From NCBI GenBank assembly GCA_903828665.1, contig CAIKMZ010000071.1:1-62175 (forward strand): a stretch of 62,175 bases of DNA, written 5' to 3'. Position 1 is the stretch's first letter. Every line of letters starts with the position of its first letter. The position numbers were made by a program, and so were the translations under genes. The notes under the pieces are model-generated. The model saw only the letters and a list, made by a program, of their open reading frames with translations. It had not been told where the DNA came from and searched no databases. This document shows, piece after piece, positions 1 to 11,945 of this stretch. This stretch comes from an uncultured beta proteobacterium. GTDB lineage: Bacteria; Pseudomonadota; Gammaproteobacteria; Burkholderiales; Burkholderiaceae_C.

Positions 1-131
1 CCAGCGCTTTGCCATCGGGCTTCCTTCAGACTCGCAGTCACCCGCGAAACCCTTGCCTCTGGCTAACTCTTCCCCTTGCCGGGCGAGTAGAGGACTTTCA
101 CCTCCAAGTAGGTGCGCCCTGCCGGGCGCAC
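1..131 (-). mobile_element. 5' end of a probable group IIC intron (runs off the left edge)
   Basis: Read on the minus strand from 131 downward, the DNA starts GTGCG, the usual 5' end of bacterial group II introns. It forms a perfect hairpin (GTGCGCCC-GGCA-GGGCGCAC, 131-112) and continues with GGAGGTGAAAGTCCTC and later GAAGGAAGCC, which recall domain I of these introns. The start lies a few bases past the T-tract of a terminator hairpin (135-162); class C introns characteristically insert just after terminators. The reverse-transcriptase ORF would lie outside the window. The motifs are recognised from memory, without an alignment. Confidence 0.7.
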
Positions 132-134
132 CAC

Positions 135-162
135 AAAAAAACCCCAGCCCGGGGGGCTGGGG
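135..162 (-). terminator. Rho-independent terminator hairpin, minus strand
   Basis: A 9-bp perfect stem (CCCCAGCCC / GGGCTGGGG, 142-150 and 154-162, loop 151-153) is followed on the minus strand by seven T (135-141). No minus-strand gene is visible between it and hemB, so the transcript it ends is unknown. It appears to be the insertion target of the adjacent group II intron. Confidence 0.75.
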
Positions 163-1352
<1,190 letters not shown>

Positions 1353-1416
1353 GCCCTGCGCGACGGCACCAGCGCAGATGGCCCGCCCATCTTCCAGGTG
1401 ACGCGGGACACGCCCG

Positions 1417-2538
1417 ATGCGCATCTTCACGATCAACACCGCCGACATCGTCGAGACCGATGACCTGGGTGCGCTGGTGGCGGCCGGCCTGCCCGAGCAC
1501 GGCTACCTGTGGCTCGCCTGCACCCGAACCGAACTGGAGCACACGCAGGCGCAGATCCAGGCCACGCTGCTGGCCCTGTGCGGCGTGCAACTGGTGGACC
1601 TGCACATCTCCGACCTGCTGAACCAGCAGCTGTCCTCCCATTACGACTACACCTCGCAATACGACGTGCTGGTCTTTCGCCGCCTGGCGGCCAGTGCCGC
1701 CGAGGGAGATGCGACGCCGCCCGAACAAGGCGCGCCGACAGCGCTGCAGCGCGGCGGCCCGCCGGTGCTGCGGCGCATCGACACCAGCGCGGTCGGCTTT
1801 GCCGTGTTCGACCAGATTCTGCTGTCGGTCCACCCCACCGATTGCGCCGTGCGCGACGCCTACGCTGAAAAGCTGCTGCATTCGGCATCGGCGGAATCGC
1901 GCGCCACGGGCGTGCGCCCGCCCGGCTCCCCGGCCGATCTGATGCTGCGCATCGTCAACCAGATGGTCGATGCCTACCTCGGGCTGCGGCGCCAGTTGAC
2001 GCGCCAGCTCGACCACTGGCAGACCGAGCTGATCAATCCCAGAACGCGTTTCAACAATTGGGCGGCCCTACTCGAAGCCCGTCTCTCGCTGCACCACCTC
2101 GACGAAATCTGCGAAGACCAGCGCAGCGCCCTACAGGACTGGATCGAAGCGCTCAAGACCTGGCCCGATGCGCAGACGCCGGCGGCGCAGCGCGAGCGCG
2201 ACCTGCTGCACGTGCGCAGTCGCGACGTGCTGGAGCACATCGAGCGCGTGGTCCACCATGTACAGCGCCTGGAACAAAGCGCCGAAACCGCAGTCCAGAT
2301 GCACTTCAGCGCCCAGAGCCATCGCACCAACGAGATCATGCGCACGCTGACCGTGCTGACCGCCATCTTCCTGCCGCTCAACCTGATCGCCGGCATCTTC
2401 GGCATGAACTTCGAGTTCATCCCCTTGCTGCACCAGTCGAACGGATTCTGGCTCGCGATGATCCTGATGGCATCGACCGCGTCCGGCCTCGTCGTGTTCT
2501 TCTGGCGCAAACGCTACCTTGAGCGCTCCGCACGCTGA
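1417..2538 (+). CDS. CorA-family divalent cation transporter
   Basis: A 373-residue inner-membrane channel of the CorA metal-ion (MIT) family. It has a long cytoplasmic N-terminal domain with a helical stalk, then two C-terminal transmembrane segments (about 307-327 and 340-362). The signature GMN is present at about 329-331 in GIFGMNFEF, at the end of TM1. The substrate is probably Mg2+, with Co2+ or Zn2+ possible; CorA and ZntB cannot be told apart here. It lies 64 bp after hemB on the same strand and may be cotranscribed. Residues 90-115 form a Pro/Ala-rich insertion in the N-domain. Confidence 0.9.
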   Translation: MRIFTINTADIVETDDLGALVAAGLPEHGYLWLACTRTELEHTQAQIQATLLALCGVQLVDLHISDLLNQQLSSHYDYTSQYDVLVFRRLAASAAEGDATPPEQGAPTALQRGGPPVLRRIDTSAVGFAVFDQILLSVHPTDCAVRDAYAEKLLHSASAESRATGVRPPGSPADLMLRIVNQMVDAYLGLRRQLTRQLDHWQTELINPRTRFNNWAALLEARLSLHHLDEICEDQRSALQDWIEALKTWPDAQTPAAQRERDLLHVRSRDVLEHIERVVHHVQRLEQSAETAVQMHFSAQSHRTNEIMRTLTVLTAIFLPLNLIAGIFGMNFEFIPLLHQSNGFWLAMILMASTASGLVVFFWRKRYLERSAR

Positions 2539-2648
2539 AACGCTGCTGCCGCCGATCACGCGATAATCTGCCACCTTATCCGAGTCCTGCCTGCAGCACG
2601 CCAGCGCGCTGCAACCGCACTCATCCATCAACTCCTTTGGACACAGCA

Positions 2649-3416
2649 ATGAACCTCCTGACAAAAATCATGGCGTCACTCGGCCTCTTCATCCTCGCGA
2701 GCGCCAGCCTGCACGCCCAGACCCGGGAACTGGTGGTCGGCTCGAGCGCCACCTACCGCCCGTTTGCCTACGAAAGCCCGACCAAGGAAATCGTCGGCTA
2801 CGACGTCGACATCATCAAGGCCGTGGCGCAAAAGGCCGGCCTGCAGATCAAGGTCGTCAACACGCCGTGGACCGGCATCTTCGCCGCGCTCAACAACGGC
2901 GACGTCGACCTCGTGATCTCCGGCGTGACCATCAACGACAAGCGCAAGCAATCGTACGACTTCACCGCGCCCTACTTCGAAGCGCGCCAGCTGATCGCGG
3001 TGCACAAGGACAGCCCGGTCAAGACACTCAAGGACCTGGCCGGCAAGAAGGTCGGTGTCGTCACCGGCAGCACCGGCGACGACACCGCCTCGCGTGAATT
3101 CGGCAAGACCAACCCCGACATCCGCCGCTTCGAGAGCACGCCGGTCGTGATCTCGGAACTGGTCAACAGCGGCGTCGATGCCGCCATCGGCGACAACGGC
3201 GTCATCGCCTTTCGCGCGCAGGAGCACAAGCAGCTCAAGACCGTGAACGACCCGAGCTTCCCCAAGGAGTACTTCGGCATCGTCGTTAAGCAGGGCAACA
3301 AGGCGCTGCTCGACAAGCTCAATGCCGGCCTCGCCGCCGTCAAGGCCGATGGCAGCTACGCGCAGATCTACAAGAAGTGGTTCCAGGCCGAAGCGCCGGT
3401 GCTGCCGGCCCAATAA
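2649..3416 (+). CDS. Polar amino-acid ABC transporter, periplasmic binding protein
   Basis: Family 3 solute-binding protein (HisJ/GlnH type), 255 residues, with a signal peptide at about 1-23 ending in ASLHAQ. The segment after it (ELVVGSSATYRPFAYE...GYDVDIIKAVAQKAG) is the typical N-lobe opening. The ATG at 2649 is preferred over an in-frame TTG 12 nt upstream because the signal peptide then starts with MNLLTK. It heads a three-gene importer with the permease at 3440 and the ATPase at 4185. The substrate is unknown; the fold supports a polar or basic amino acid. Confidence 0.93.
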   Translation: MNLLTKIMASLGLFILASASLHAQTRELVVGSSATYRPFAYESPTKEIVGYDVDIIKAVAQKAGLQIKVVNTPWTGIFAALNNGDVDLVISGVTINDKRKQSYDFTAPYFEARQLIAVHKDSPVKTLKDLAGKKVGVVTGSTGDDTASREFGKTNPDIRRFESTPVVISELVNSGVDAAIGDNGVIAFRAQEHKQLKTVNDPSFPKEYFGIVVKQGNKALLDKLNAGLAAVKADGSYAQIYKKWFQAEAPVLPAQ

Positions 3417-3439
3417 GTGCCACAGCGAGCCTGTAATTG

Positions 3440-4184
3440 ATGGACCAGCTGCTCTGGTTCGGCTGGTTCCGCGCCGACATCATTGCCGAGTACGCCGCGC
3501 TGTTCTGGCGCGGCCTGCAGATGACGATCCTGGTCACGCTGATCTGCATCGTGCAAGGCACGGTGCTGGGACTGGCGATCGGCATGGCGCGCCTAGCCGA
3601 GGCGCGCCACGCGCCGGCGCGGCAGCTGTGCCAATACGCCCTGCGCTGGCCGGCCACCGTCTATGTCAGCTTCTTTCGCGGCACGCCGCTGTTCGTGCAG
3701 ATCCTGCTGATCCACTTCGCCGTGCTGCCGCTGTTCATCAACCCGGCCGACGGCCTGCTGATTTCGGGCGAAGCGGCGCGCAACCTGAAGCAGAACTACG
3801 GCGCCTTCATGTCGGGCGTGGCCGCGCTCACGCTCAACGCTGGCGCCTACATCTCGGAGATCTTCCGGGCCGGCATCCAGTCAATCGACCGCGGGCAGAC
3901 GGAAGCCTCGCGCTCGCTCGGCCTGTCATTCCCGCGCACGATGTACCACATCGTGCTGCCGCAGGCGTTTCGCCGCATGCTGCCGCCGCTGGGCAACAAT
4001 GCGATCTCGCTGCTCAAGGATTCATCCCTGATTTCGGCGATCGGCCTGACCGAACTGGCCTACGCCGCGCGCACCGTGGCCGGCGCCTATTCGCGATACT
4101 GGGAACCGTATCTCACGATCTCGCTCATGTACTGGGCGCTGACCCTGGGCCTGGCTTATGCCGTCAAGAAGTTGGAGGCTCGCT

Positions 4185-4207
<23 letters not shown>
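3440..4207 (+). CDS. Polar amino-acid ABC transporter, permease
   Basis: A 255-residue inner-membrane permease of the HisMQ/GlnP family. The N-terminal signature ([16 protein letters not shown]) and the conserved coupling region ([25 protein letters not shown]) that contacts the ATPase are both clear. About five transmembrane helices are expected. The ATG at 3440 is used; a TTG directly before it is in frame. A single permease gene suggests a homodimer. Its 3' end overlaps the ATPase start by 23 bp, which indicates translational coupling. Confidence 0.94.
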
Positions 4208-4916
<709 letters not shown>

Positions 4917-4937
4917 TACGAACGCCCGCGCCGGCCC

Positions 4938-5621
4938 TCAGGCCAGGTGCCGTGCAAAGAAGGCGAGCGTGCGTTCGCGCGCCAGGGCTGCGCAGGCTGC
5001 GTCGTAGGCGCCGCGATGATCGCAATTGAAACCATGCGTGGCCGCATACATCTGCACCTCGACTTCCGGGTGCGCCTGCCGCAATGCCGCCACGCCTTCG
5101 AGCGGAATTGACTGATCCGTCTGCGCGAAATGCGCGAGCACCGGGCAGCGGGGCTGACGCGCAATCTCCGCTGGCAGCGTCATGCCGCCGCCGTAGTAAA
5201 CCACGGCCGCGCTGACCCCCGAGAGCAGGCAGGCGGCGCGCCAGGCCAGCAGGCCGCCCCAGCAGTAGCCGACCACGCCGACCTTGCCCGCCCTGGCCGC
5301 GTAGTCGACGGCCGCCTGGATATCCTGCTGCACACCGGGCGCCGGCAAGGCCTCGACTGCCGCCTTGAGCGCCGCGCCGGCCGTGATGTCGGCTGGCGTG
5401 TAGCCGAGTTCAATTCCTGGCTGCAGCCGGTGAAAGGTGGCTGGCGCCACGGCCAGATAACCCATGGCGGCGTAGCCTTCGACGACTGCGCGGATGTGCG
5501 CGTTGACGCCGAAGATCTCCTGCAGCACCACGACCGCCGCCTTGGGCGTTCCCGCCGGACGCGCCTCCCAGGCCGCAAATTTGAATCCGTCCGCCGCCGT
5601 CAATTCGATGAAATGTGCCAT
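4938..5621 (-). CDS. Dienelactone hydrolase family protein
   Basis: A 227-residue cytosolic alpha/beta hydrolase. The nucleophile elbow is GYCWGG, with cysteine in place of serine as in true dienelactone hydrolases. The acid is in FAQTDQSIP and the catalytic His in ATHGFNCDH. Dienelactone hydrolases open the lactone ring formed in chlorocatechol breakdown, but many family members act on other esters. The start MAHFIEL (5621) is chosen because the upstream extension is an antiframe of the neighbour. It follows the DsbA-like gene (20 bp gap) and is probably cotranscribed with it. Confidence 0.9.
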   Translation of the reverse strand: MAHFIELTAADGFKFAAWEARPAGTPKAAVVVLQEIFGVNAHIRAVVEGYAAMGYLAVAPATFHRLQPGIELGYTPADITAGAALKAAVEALPAPGVQQDIQAAVDYAARAGKVGVVGYCWGGLLAWRAACLLSGVSAAVVYYGGGMTLPAEIARQPRCPVLAHFAQTDQSIPLEGVAALRQAHPEVEVQMYAATHGFNCDHRGAYDAACAALARERTLAFFARHLA

Positions 5622-5641
5622 GTCCTGCCTCAAAAAATAGT

Positions 5642-6244
5642 TCAGTCGGCGCGCAGCTTGCGCTCGACAAAATCGAGCCGGTCCTGGCCCCAGAAGATCT
5701 CGCCGTCGATCACATAACTGGGTGCGCCAAAGACGCCGGCATCGATCGCCGCCTGGGCGTTCGCGTCGTAACGCTGCTGCGCCGCCGGCTCGCGCGACTG
5801 CGCCAGCCGCTCGGGCGGCAGGCCGCACTCCGACAGCAGTTCGGCCAGCGTCTGCGCACTTGCGATGTCACGCTGCTGCACCCAGACTGCATCAAAGACA
5901 GCGCCACTCAGGTGCATCGCCGCAGCCGTGCCCTCGTGCGAATCGACAGCGACGATCAGGCGACCGGCGTCATCGCCCGCAACCGGGAAAAAGCGCGGCT
6001 GCACTTGCAGCGGCATTTGCAGCGCATCACGAAAGCGCGCGAGTTCCTGCAGCCGGTAGGCCTGACGCTGCGGTGCGCGCTTGCCCAGCGGCAAGCCGCC
6101 GGAGGCGGCAAACACCTTGCCGAAATCGGCCGGCAGCACGCGCACCGTTGCGCCGGTCGCAGCGGCGATGGCGGCGAAGCGCGCGTGCCCGAGGTAGGTC
6201 CAGGGGCTTTGCGGCGCGAAGTAGTAATCGACGGTCTTGTTCAA
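5642..6244 (-). CDS. DsbA-family thioredoxin-fold protein, 2-hydroxychromene-2-carboxylate isomerase-like
   Basis: About 200 residues, with the N-terminus MNKTVDYYFAPQSPWTYLGH typical of the HCCA isomerase / kappa-class GST group. The usual CxxC is replaced by SPW, where serine contacts glutathione. The C-terminal cis-Pro segment is GVFGAPSYVIDGEIFWGQDRL. The start is TTG at 6244, supported by GGAG six bases upstream; no in-frame ATG fits. Isomerases of this group act in naphthalene-type aromatic degradation with glutathione, which suits the hydrolase next door, but the substrate here is unproven. Confidence 0.85.
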   Translation of the reverse strand: MNKTVDYYFAPQSPWTYLGHARFAAIAAATGATVRVLPADFGKVFAASGGLPLGKRAPQRQAYRLQELARFRDALQMPLQVQPRFFPVAGDDAGRLIVAVDSHEGTAAAMHLSGAVFDAVWVQQRDIASAQTLAELLSECGLPPERLAQSREPAAQQRYDANAQAAIDAGVFGAPSYVIDGEIFWGQDRLDFVERKLRAD

Positions 6245-6353
6245 TGGGTCTCCTTGCCGGAAATCAGGTCCGGCTCCGATGGCCGGCTTTGCGGCTAACA
6301 TGGCCGCGTCCGGGGCCCTGTTTTTACCCCATATTCACACAAGCTGCAGACGC

Positions 6354-7103
6354 ATGACCAAACCCGTTCTCCTGATCACCGGCGGCTCGCGCGGCATCGG
6401 CGCGGCCAGCGCGCTGCTGGCCGCGCAAAACAGCTATGCCGTGGCCGTCAATTACCAAGCCAACCCGATGGCGGCGGACGCCGTGGTGCAGCAGATTCGC
6501 GCCAGCGGCGGCCAGGCCATCGCGCTGCAGGCCGACGTCGCCATCGAGGCCGATGTCATGGCGATGTTCGCCCGGGTCGACGCCGAACTCGGACGCCTGA
6601 CGGCACTGGTCAACAACGCGGGCGTCGTCGACGTCGCATCACGCGTCGACGAAATGAGCGTGGCACGGCTCAAACGCATGTTCGAAATCAACGTGCTCGG
6701 CAGTTTCCTGTGCGCGCGCGAAGCGATTCGGCGCATGAGCACACGCCATGGCGGCAGCGGCGGCGCCATCGTCAACGTGTCGAGCGCCGCAGCGCGCCTG
6801 GGTGGTGCCGGCCAGTACGTCGACTACGCCGCCAGCAAGGGCGCGATCGACACCTTCACCGTCGGCTTGGCGCGCGAGGTCGCCGCCGAGGGCATCCGCG
6901 TCAATGCCGTGCGCCCCGGCATCATCGACACCGAGATCCACGCCTCGGGCGGACAACCGGATCGCGCCCGCCTGCTGGCGCCGCAAGTGCCGCTTGCGCG
7001 CGCCGGCACGGCGCTCGAAGTCGCGCAAGCCATCGTCTGGCTGCTGTCAGAACAATCAAGCTACAGCACCGGCGCCCTGCTCGACGTCTCGGGCGGACGC
7101 TGA
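6354..7103 (+). CDS. SDR-family NAD(P)-dependent oxidoreductase
   Basis: A 249-residue classical short-chain dehydrogenase/reductase. The cofactor motif is TGGSRGIG near residue 10, followed by NNAGVV, the catalytic Ser in VNVSSAAAR, and YAASKGAIDT with the catalytic Tyr/Lys pair. The tail TGALLDVSGGR is common in glucose-1-dehydrogenase/FabG-like members. The ATG at 6354 is chosen because sequence upstream of it belongs to the divergent spacer. Substrate unknown. MarC follows after 13 bp. Confidence 0.92.
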   Translation: MTKPVLLITGGSRGIGAASALLAAQNSYAVAVNYQANPMAADAVVQQIRASGGQAIALQADVAIEADVMAMFARVDAELGRLTALVNNAGVVDVASRVDEMSVARLKRMFEINVLGSFLCAREAIRRMSTRHGGSGGAIVNVSSAAARLGGAGQYVDYAASKGAIDTFTVGLAREVAAEGIRVNAVRPGIIDTEIHASGGQPDRARLLAPQVPLARAGTALEVAQAIVWLLSEQSSYSTGALLDVSGGR

Positions 7104-7116
7104 AGGAAAGAGACTC

Positions 7117-7737
7117 ATGGATTTCAAACCGCTCGTCACCTTGATGGCCATCGTCAACCCGCTCGCCATCGTGCCCTTCTTCATCCACTACACGCAGGAC
7201 TTCACGCGCGAGCAGCGCCGGCGCACGATCTGGATCTCGTCCTTCAGCACCTTTGTGGTGATCGCCGTCAGCGCCCTGATGGGGCTGCACATCCTGGACT
7301 TCTTCGGCATCTCGCTGGCGAGCTTTCAGGTCGGCGGCGGCATGCTGCTGCTGACCTCGGCCCTGGCCATGCTCAACGCGCAACCGGCGGAAGCCAGGTC
7401 GAACGAAGAGGAAATGCACGACGCCGCTGCGCGCGCCAGCATCGCCGTGGTGCCGCTGACGATCCCGCTGCTGACCGGCCCGGCCACCATGTCCACGGTC
7501 GTGATCTACGCCGAGAAAGCCAAGACCTTTCTGCAATTGAGCACCCTGGTCGGCTATGGCCTGGTGATCGCCGTGGCCACGGCCCTGTGCTTCGCATTGG
7601 CGCATCCGATCGCGCGCGTGCTGGGCAAGACCGGCATTAACGTCATGACGCGCCTGATGGGCCTGATCCTGGCGGCGCTGGCGGTCGAGGTGATGTCGGA
7701 CGGCCTGGTCAAGCTCTTCCCGGCGCTCGCGAGATAG
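7117..7737 (+). CDS. MarC-family integral membrane protein
   Basis: A 206-residue inner-membrane protein starting MDFKPLVTLMAIVNPLAIVPFF, the family's NP-containing first helix. About six transmembrane segments are visible, and the repeated hallmark PLTIPLLTGPATMS sits near residue 115. Despite the name (multiple antibiotic resistance locus), MarC proteins have no proven role in drug resistance; the structural family is transporter-like. Start at 7117, with GGAAAG upstream. It lies between an SDR and a LysE exporter on the same strand. Confidence 0.92.
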   Translation: MDFKPLVTLMAIVNPLAIVPFFIHYTQDFTREQRRRTIWISSFSTFVVIAVSALMGLHILDFFGISLASFQVGGGMLLLTSALAMLNAQPAEARSNEEEMHDAAARASIAVVPLTIPLLTGPATMSTVVIYAEKAKTFLQLSTLVGYGLVIAVATALCFALAHPIARVLGKTGINVMTRLMGLILAALAVEVMSDGLVKLFPALAR

Positions 7738-7772
7738 CCCGCGGCAACGAGCGCAAACAAGAGACCCACGCA

Positions 7773-8384
7773 ATGGCCCTGCATGCCTGGCTGCTCTATC
7801 TGGTCGCGGCCTTCGGCCTGTCGCTCACGCCCGGACCGAACAGCCTGCTCGTGCTGACCCACGGCGCGCTGCACGGCCAGCGCAAGACATTGTTCACGGT
7901 GGCCGGCGGCGCGCTCGGCTTCCTGCTCCTGATCGCGCTGTCCATGCTCGGCATCGGCGCCTTGCTGCAGGCCTCGGCCCATGCGCTGACGGTTCTCAAG
8001 TTCGCCGGCGGCGCCTATCTGGTCTGGCTCGGCATCGGGCTCTGGCGCGCGCCGCCGGTGCACCTGCAAGCCGGTGCGGCGTCGGTTGATCGGCGCGGCG
8101 CCGCCCTGTTCCGCCAGGGTCTGCTGACCGCCCTCTCCAATCCGAAGGCCTTGTTGTTCTACGGCGCCTTTCTGCCCCAGTTCATCGACCCGACGCGCGC
8201 GTTGCTGGCGCAGTTCGTCGTGATGGCCACCATCTTCGTGGCGGTGGAGATCGGCGTCGAATACCTGCTGGCGCTGCTCGCGCATCGCATCCGTCCCTGG
8301 CTGGAGCGCGCCGACAAGCGCTTCAACCGCATCTGCGGCGGCCTGTTCGTGACCATGGGCCTGGCCCTGCCGATGACGCGCTGA
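7773..8384 (+). CDS. LysE/RhtB-family amino-acid exporter
   Basis: A 203-residue membrane protein with the hallmark SLTPGPNSLLVLTHG at about 16-30, the glycine-rich second helix (VAGGALGFLLLIALSMLGIG), and LLTALSNPKALLFYGAFLPQF in the middle. Six transmembrane segments are expected. The family exports amino acids such as homoserine, threonine, leucine or lysine from the cytoplasm. The substrate cannot be told from sequence. It converges with the XRE-cupin gene six bases downstream. Confidence 0.92.
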   Translation: MALHAWLLYLVAAFGLSLTPGPNSLLVLTHGALHGQRKTLFTVAGGALGFLLLIALSMLGIGALLQASAHALTVLKFAGGAYLVWLGIGLWRAPPVHLQAGAASVDRRGAALFRQGLLTALSNPKALLFYGAFLPQFIDPTRALLAQFVVMATIFVAVEIGVEYLLALLAHRIRPWLERADKRFNRICGGLFVTMGLALPMTR

Positions 8385-8390
8385 CCGGTC

Positions 8391-9098
8391 TCAAGCCCTG
8401 GCCGGCTTTGCTTTTCGCGGTGCCCTTGACACGTTCACGACCGGTCCCGACGCTTCGGCGCGCGCTTGCCGGGCCGGACTGCTTTCGCTGGTGCAGGCGC
8501 CGATGATCCTGGCCATCTGCCGGCCGACGCTGACATAGGCGTGGCCGATGCGGCTGTCGAAATACAGCGAATCGCCGCGCGCCAGGCGCATCACCTCGCC
8601 GCTCTCGAAATAGACCTCGATGGTGCCGGCCATGACATGGGCGAACTCCTCGCCTTCATGGCGCACGTAATCCCCGGGGCCGTTGAAGCGGCGGGCATGG
8701 ACCGTTCCCAGGATCGGACTCATCTGCTTGCCCGCGACGTCGGTGCCGAGGAATTCGTAGGAGAACACCGGGCCCTGGTAGAGAACGCCTTCACCGGCAC
8801 GCGTGAGCACGGGGCGATCGAGCCCGCTGGTCTTGGCATCGGCAGGCGAAAACATGGCTGCCATGTCCATCGCCAGCGCGCGACCGAGCGCCGAGAACTT
8901 CTCGTAGCTCAGCGTGAGCTGGCCGCGCTCCGCCCTTGAAATCGTGGTGATGGAAACGCCCGAGCGCGCCGCCACCCCGGCGAGCGTCAGGCCCTGGGCC
9001 AGGCGCGTCGTGCGCAGGCGCTTGCCGAAGGTCACGCGGTCGAGCGTGCGCGATGCCTTGCCGCGCTGTGCGCTCGCTGTTGTTCCTGGTTTCGTCAT
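8391..9098 (-). CDS. XRE-family regulator with C-terminal cupin domain
   Basis: A 235-residue repressor/activator. The helix-turn-helix spans about 22-77 (GKRLRTTRLAQGLTLAGVAARSGVSITTISRAERG) and a cupin sensor about 135-200 (YVRHEGEEFAHVMAGTIEVYF, then GDSLYFDSRIGHAYVS). Regulators of this build, such as PuuR and SutR types, control amine, amino-acid or sulfur use. The ATG at 9098 places the HTH at the usual distance from the N-terminus. It is divergent from the FAD oxidoreductase, with an 18-bp perfect palindrome between the genes (9158-9175), so it probably controls the operon 9269-22368 and itself. Confidence 0.92.
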   Translation of the reverse strand: MTKPGTTASAQRGKASRTLDRVTFGKRLRTTRLAQGLTLAGVAARSGVSITTISRAERGQLTLSYEKFSALGRALAMDMAAMFSPADAKTSGLDRPVLTRAGEGVLYQGPVFSYEFLGTDVAGKQMSPILGTVHARRFNGPGDYVRHEGEEFAHVMAGTIEVYFESGEVMRLARGDSLYFDSRIGHAYVSVGRQMARIIGACTSESSPARQARAEASGPVVNVSRAPRKAKPARA

Positions 9099-9109
9099 AA
9101 GGGGTCTGA

Positions 9110-10420
<1,311 letters not shown>

Positions 10421-10456
10421 ACCCTCACCTCAACCGAAACCAACACCAGGCCCACC

Positions 10457-11902
10457 ATGCGCGTATTCAGCGGAGCCCTCGCCACCGAAACCAACACCTT
10501 CGGCCCGATGCCGACCGGCCTGGCCTCGTTCAACGACCGCGGCTACTTTCCCGCCGGCCAGCACCCCGATCACATGCTCTACTTCAGCGGCCCGCTGTGG
10601 GCGGCGCGCCTGCGTGGCGCCGAGCGCGGCTGGGACCTGGTCGAAGGCATGGTGGCCGGCGCGCAGCCCAGCGGCATCACGACGCGCCACGCGTATGAAA
10701 CCCTGCGCGACGAACTGCTGCGCGATCTGCGCGCCGCGCTGCCGGTGGACATGGTGCTGCTCGGCCTGCACGGCGCCATGGTGGCGGACGGCTATGACGA
10801 CTGCGAAGGCGACCTGCTCACGCGCGTGCGCGCCATCGTTGGACCCGGCGTGGTTGTCGGCGCCGAGCTCGATCCGCACAACCACCTGAGCGCGGCCATG
10901 CTGGCGCAAGCCAATTTACTGGTGTGCTACAAGGAATACCCGCACACCGACGTCAAGGAACGCGCGCTCGAACTGGTCGACCTGTGCGCCGCCACGGTTG
11001 AAAAACGCATCCGTCCGACGCTCGCCGTGGTGGACTGCGAAATGGTCACCCTGGTGCACACCTCGCGCAACCCGGCGCGCGCCTTTGTGGACCGCATCCA
11101 GTCGCTCGAAGGCCACGACGGTGTGCTGTCGATCTCGATCACGCACGGCTTTCCCTGGGGCGATGTGGCCGACATGGGTACCAAGGTCTTTGTCTACACC
11201 GACAACGATCCGGCCCAGGCCGCGGCCCTGGCACGCCAATTGGCCGACGAGCTGATCGCCATGCGCGAGCAGCTCTCGCCAGCCTACCCCGATATAGACG
11301 AGGCGCTCGATCAGGCCATGGCCTTCGACGGCGCTCCGGTCGTCATCGCCGACAGCGCCGACAACCCCGGCGGCGGCGCGGCCAGCGACTCGACCTTCAT
11401 CCTGCGCCGCATGATCGAGCGCGGCATCGGCAACGCAGTGCTGGGACCGCTGTGGGACCCGATCGCGGTGCGCATCGCTTTCGATGCCGGCGTCGGCGCG
11501 CAGCTGCCGCTGCGCATCGGCGGCAAGATCAGCGCGCTCTCGGGCGACCCCATGGATTTGCAATGCACCGTCAAGGCGCTCACGCCCTCGCTGGTGCAGA
11601 CCGGCCTGTCGAACACGCCGACACCGATGGGCGATTGCGCGCTGGTCGAGGCTAATGGCATCGAGATCCTGCTGGTCACGCTTCGCAACCAGGCCATGGG
11701 AACCGATCTGTTCACGGGCGCCGGCTGCGAACTCGCCGGTCGCAAGCTCATCGTGGTCAAGTCGTCGCAGCACTTCTACGCCTCGTTCTCAAAAATCGCG
11801 GCCACGGTGATTTATGCCGACGCGCCGGGCTCGGTGGCGCGCGACCTCAACACCCTGCCCTACCTTAAGGTGCGCCGGCCAAAGTGGCCGCTCCATCCTT
11901 GA
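10457..11902 (+). CDS. MlrC-family (M81) metallopeptidase, copy 1
   Basis: A 481-residue protein of peptidase family M81, named for microcystinase C, which cleaves linear peptides with unusual and D-residues. The N-terminal half has FSGALATETNTFGP, LGLHGAMVADGYDDCEGD and AELDPHNHLS with the Asp-x-His metal motif. The C-terminal MlrC domain includes DSADNPGGGAASDSTFIL and PTPMGDCALV. Cytosolic; no signal peptide. It is followed by a peptide-binding protein, and the same pair recurs at 13546-16601. The true substrate need not be microcystin, since no mlrA or mlrB is present. Confidence 0.9.
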   Translation: MRVFSGALATETNTFGPMPTGLASFNDRGYFPAGQHPDHMLYFSGPLWAARLRGAERGWDLVEGMVAGAQPSGITTRHAYETLRDELLRDLRAALPVDMVLLGLHGAMVADGYDDCEGDLLTRVRAIVGPGVVVGAELDPHNHLSAAMLAQANLLVCYKEYPHTDVKERALELVDLCAATVEKRIRPTLAVVDCEMVTLVHTSRNPARAFVDRIQSLEGHDGVLSISITHGFPWGDVADMGTKVFVYTDNDPAQAAALARQLADELIAMREQLSPAYPDIDEALDQAMAFDGAPVVIADSADNPGGGAASDSTFILRRMIERGIGNAVLGPLWDPIAVRIAFDAGVGAQLPLRIGGKISALSGDPMDLQCTVKALTPSLVQTGLSNTPTPMGDCALVEANGIEILLVTLRNQAMGTDLFTGAGCELAGRKLIVVKSSQHFYASFSKIAATVIYADAPGSVARDLNTLPYLKVRRPKWPLHP

Positions 11903-11945
11903 AGCCCGAGCCTGCCATTTCCATCCGACCAAAGGAGCATCCGCC

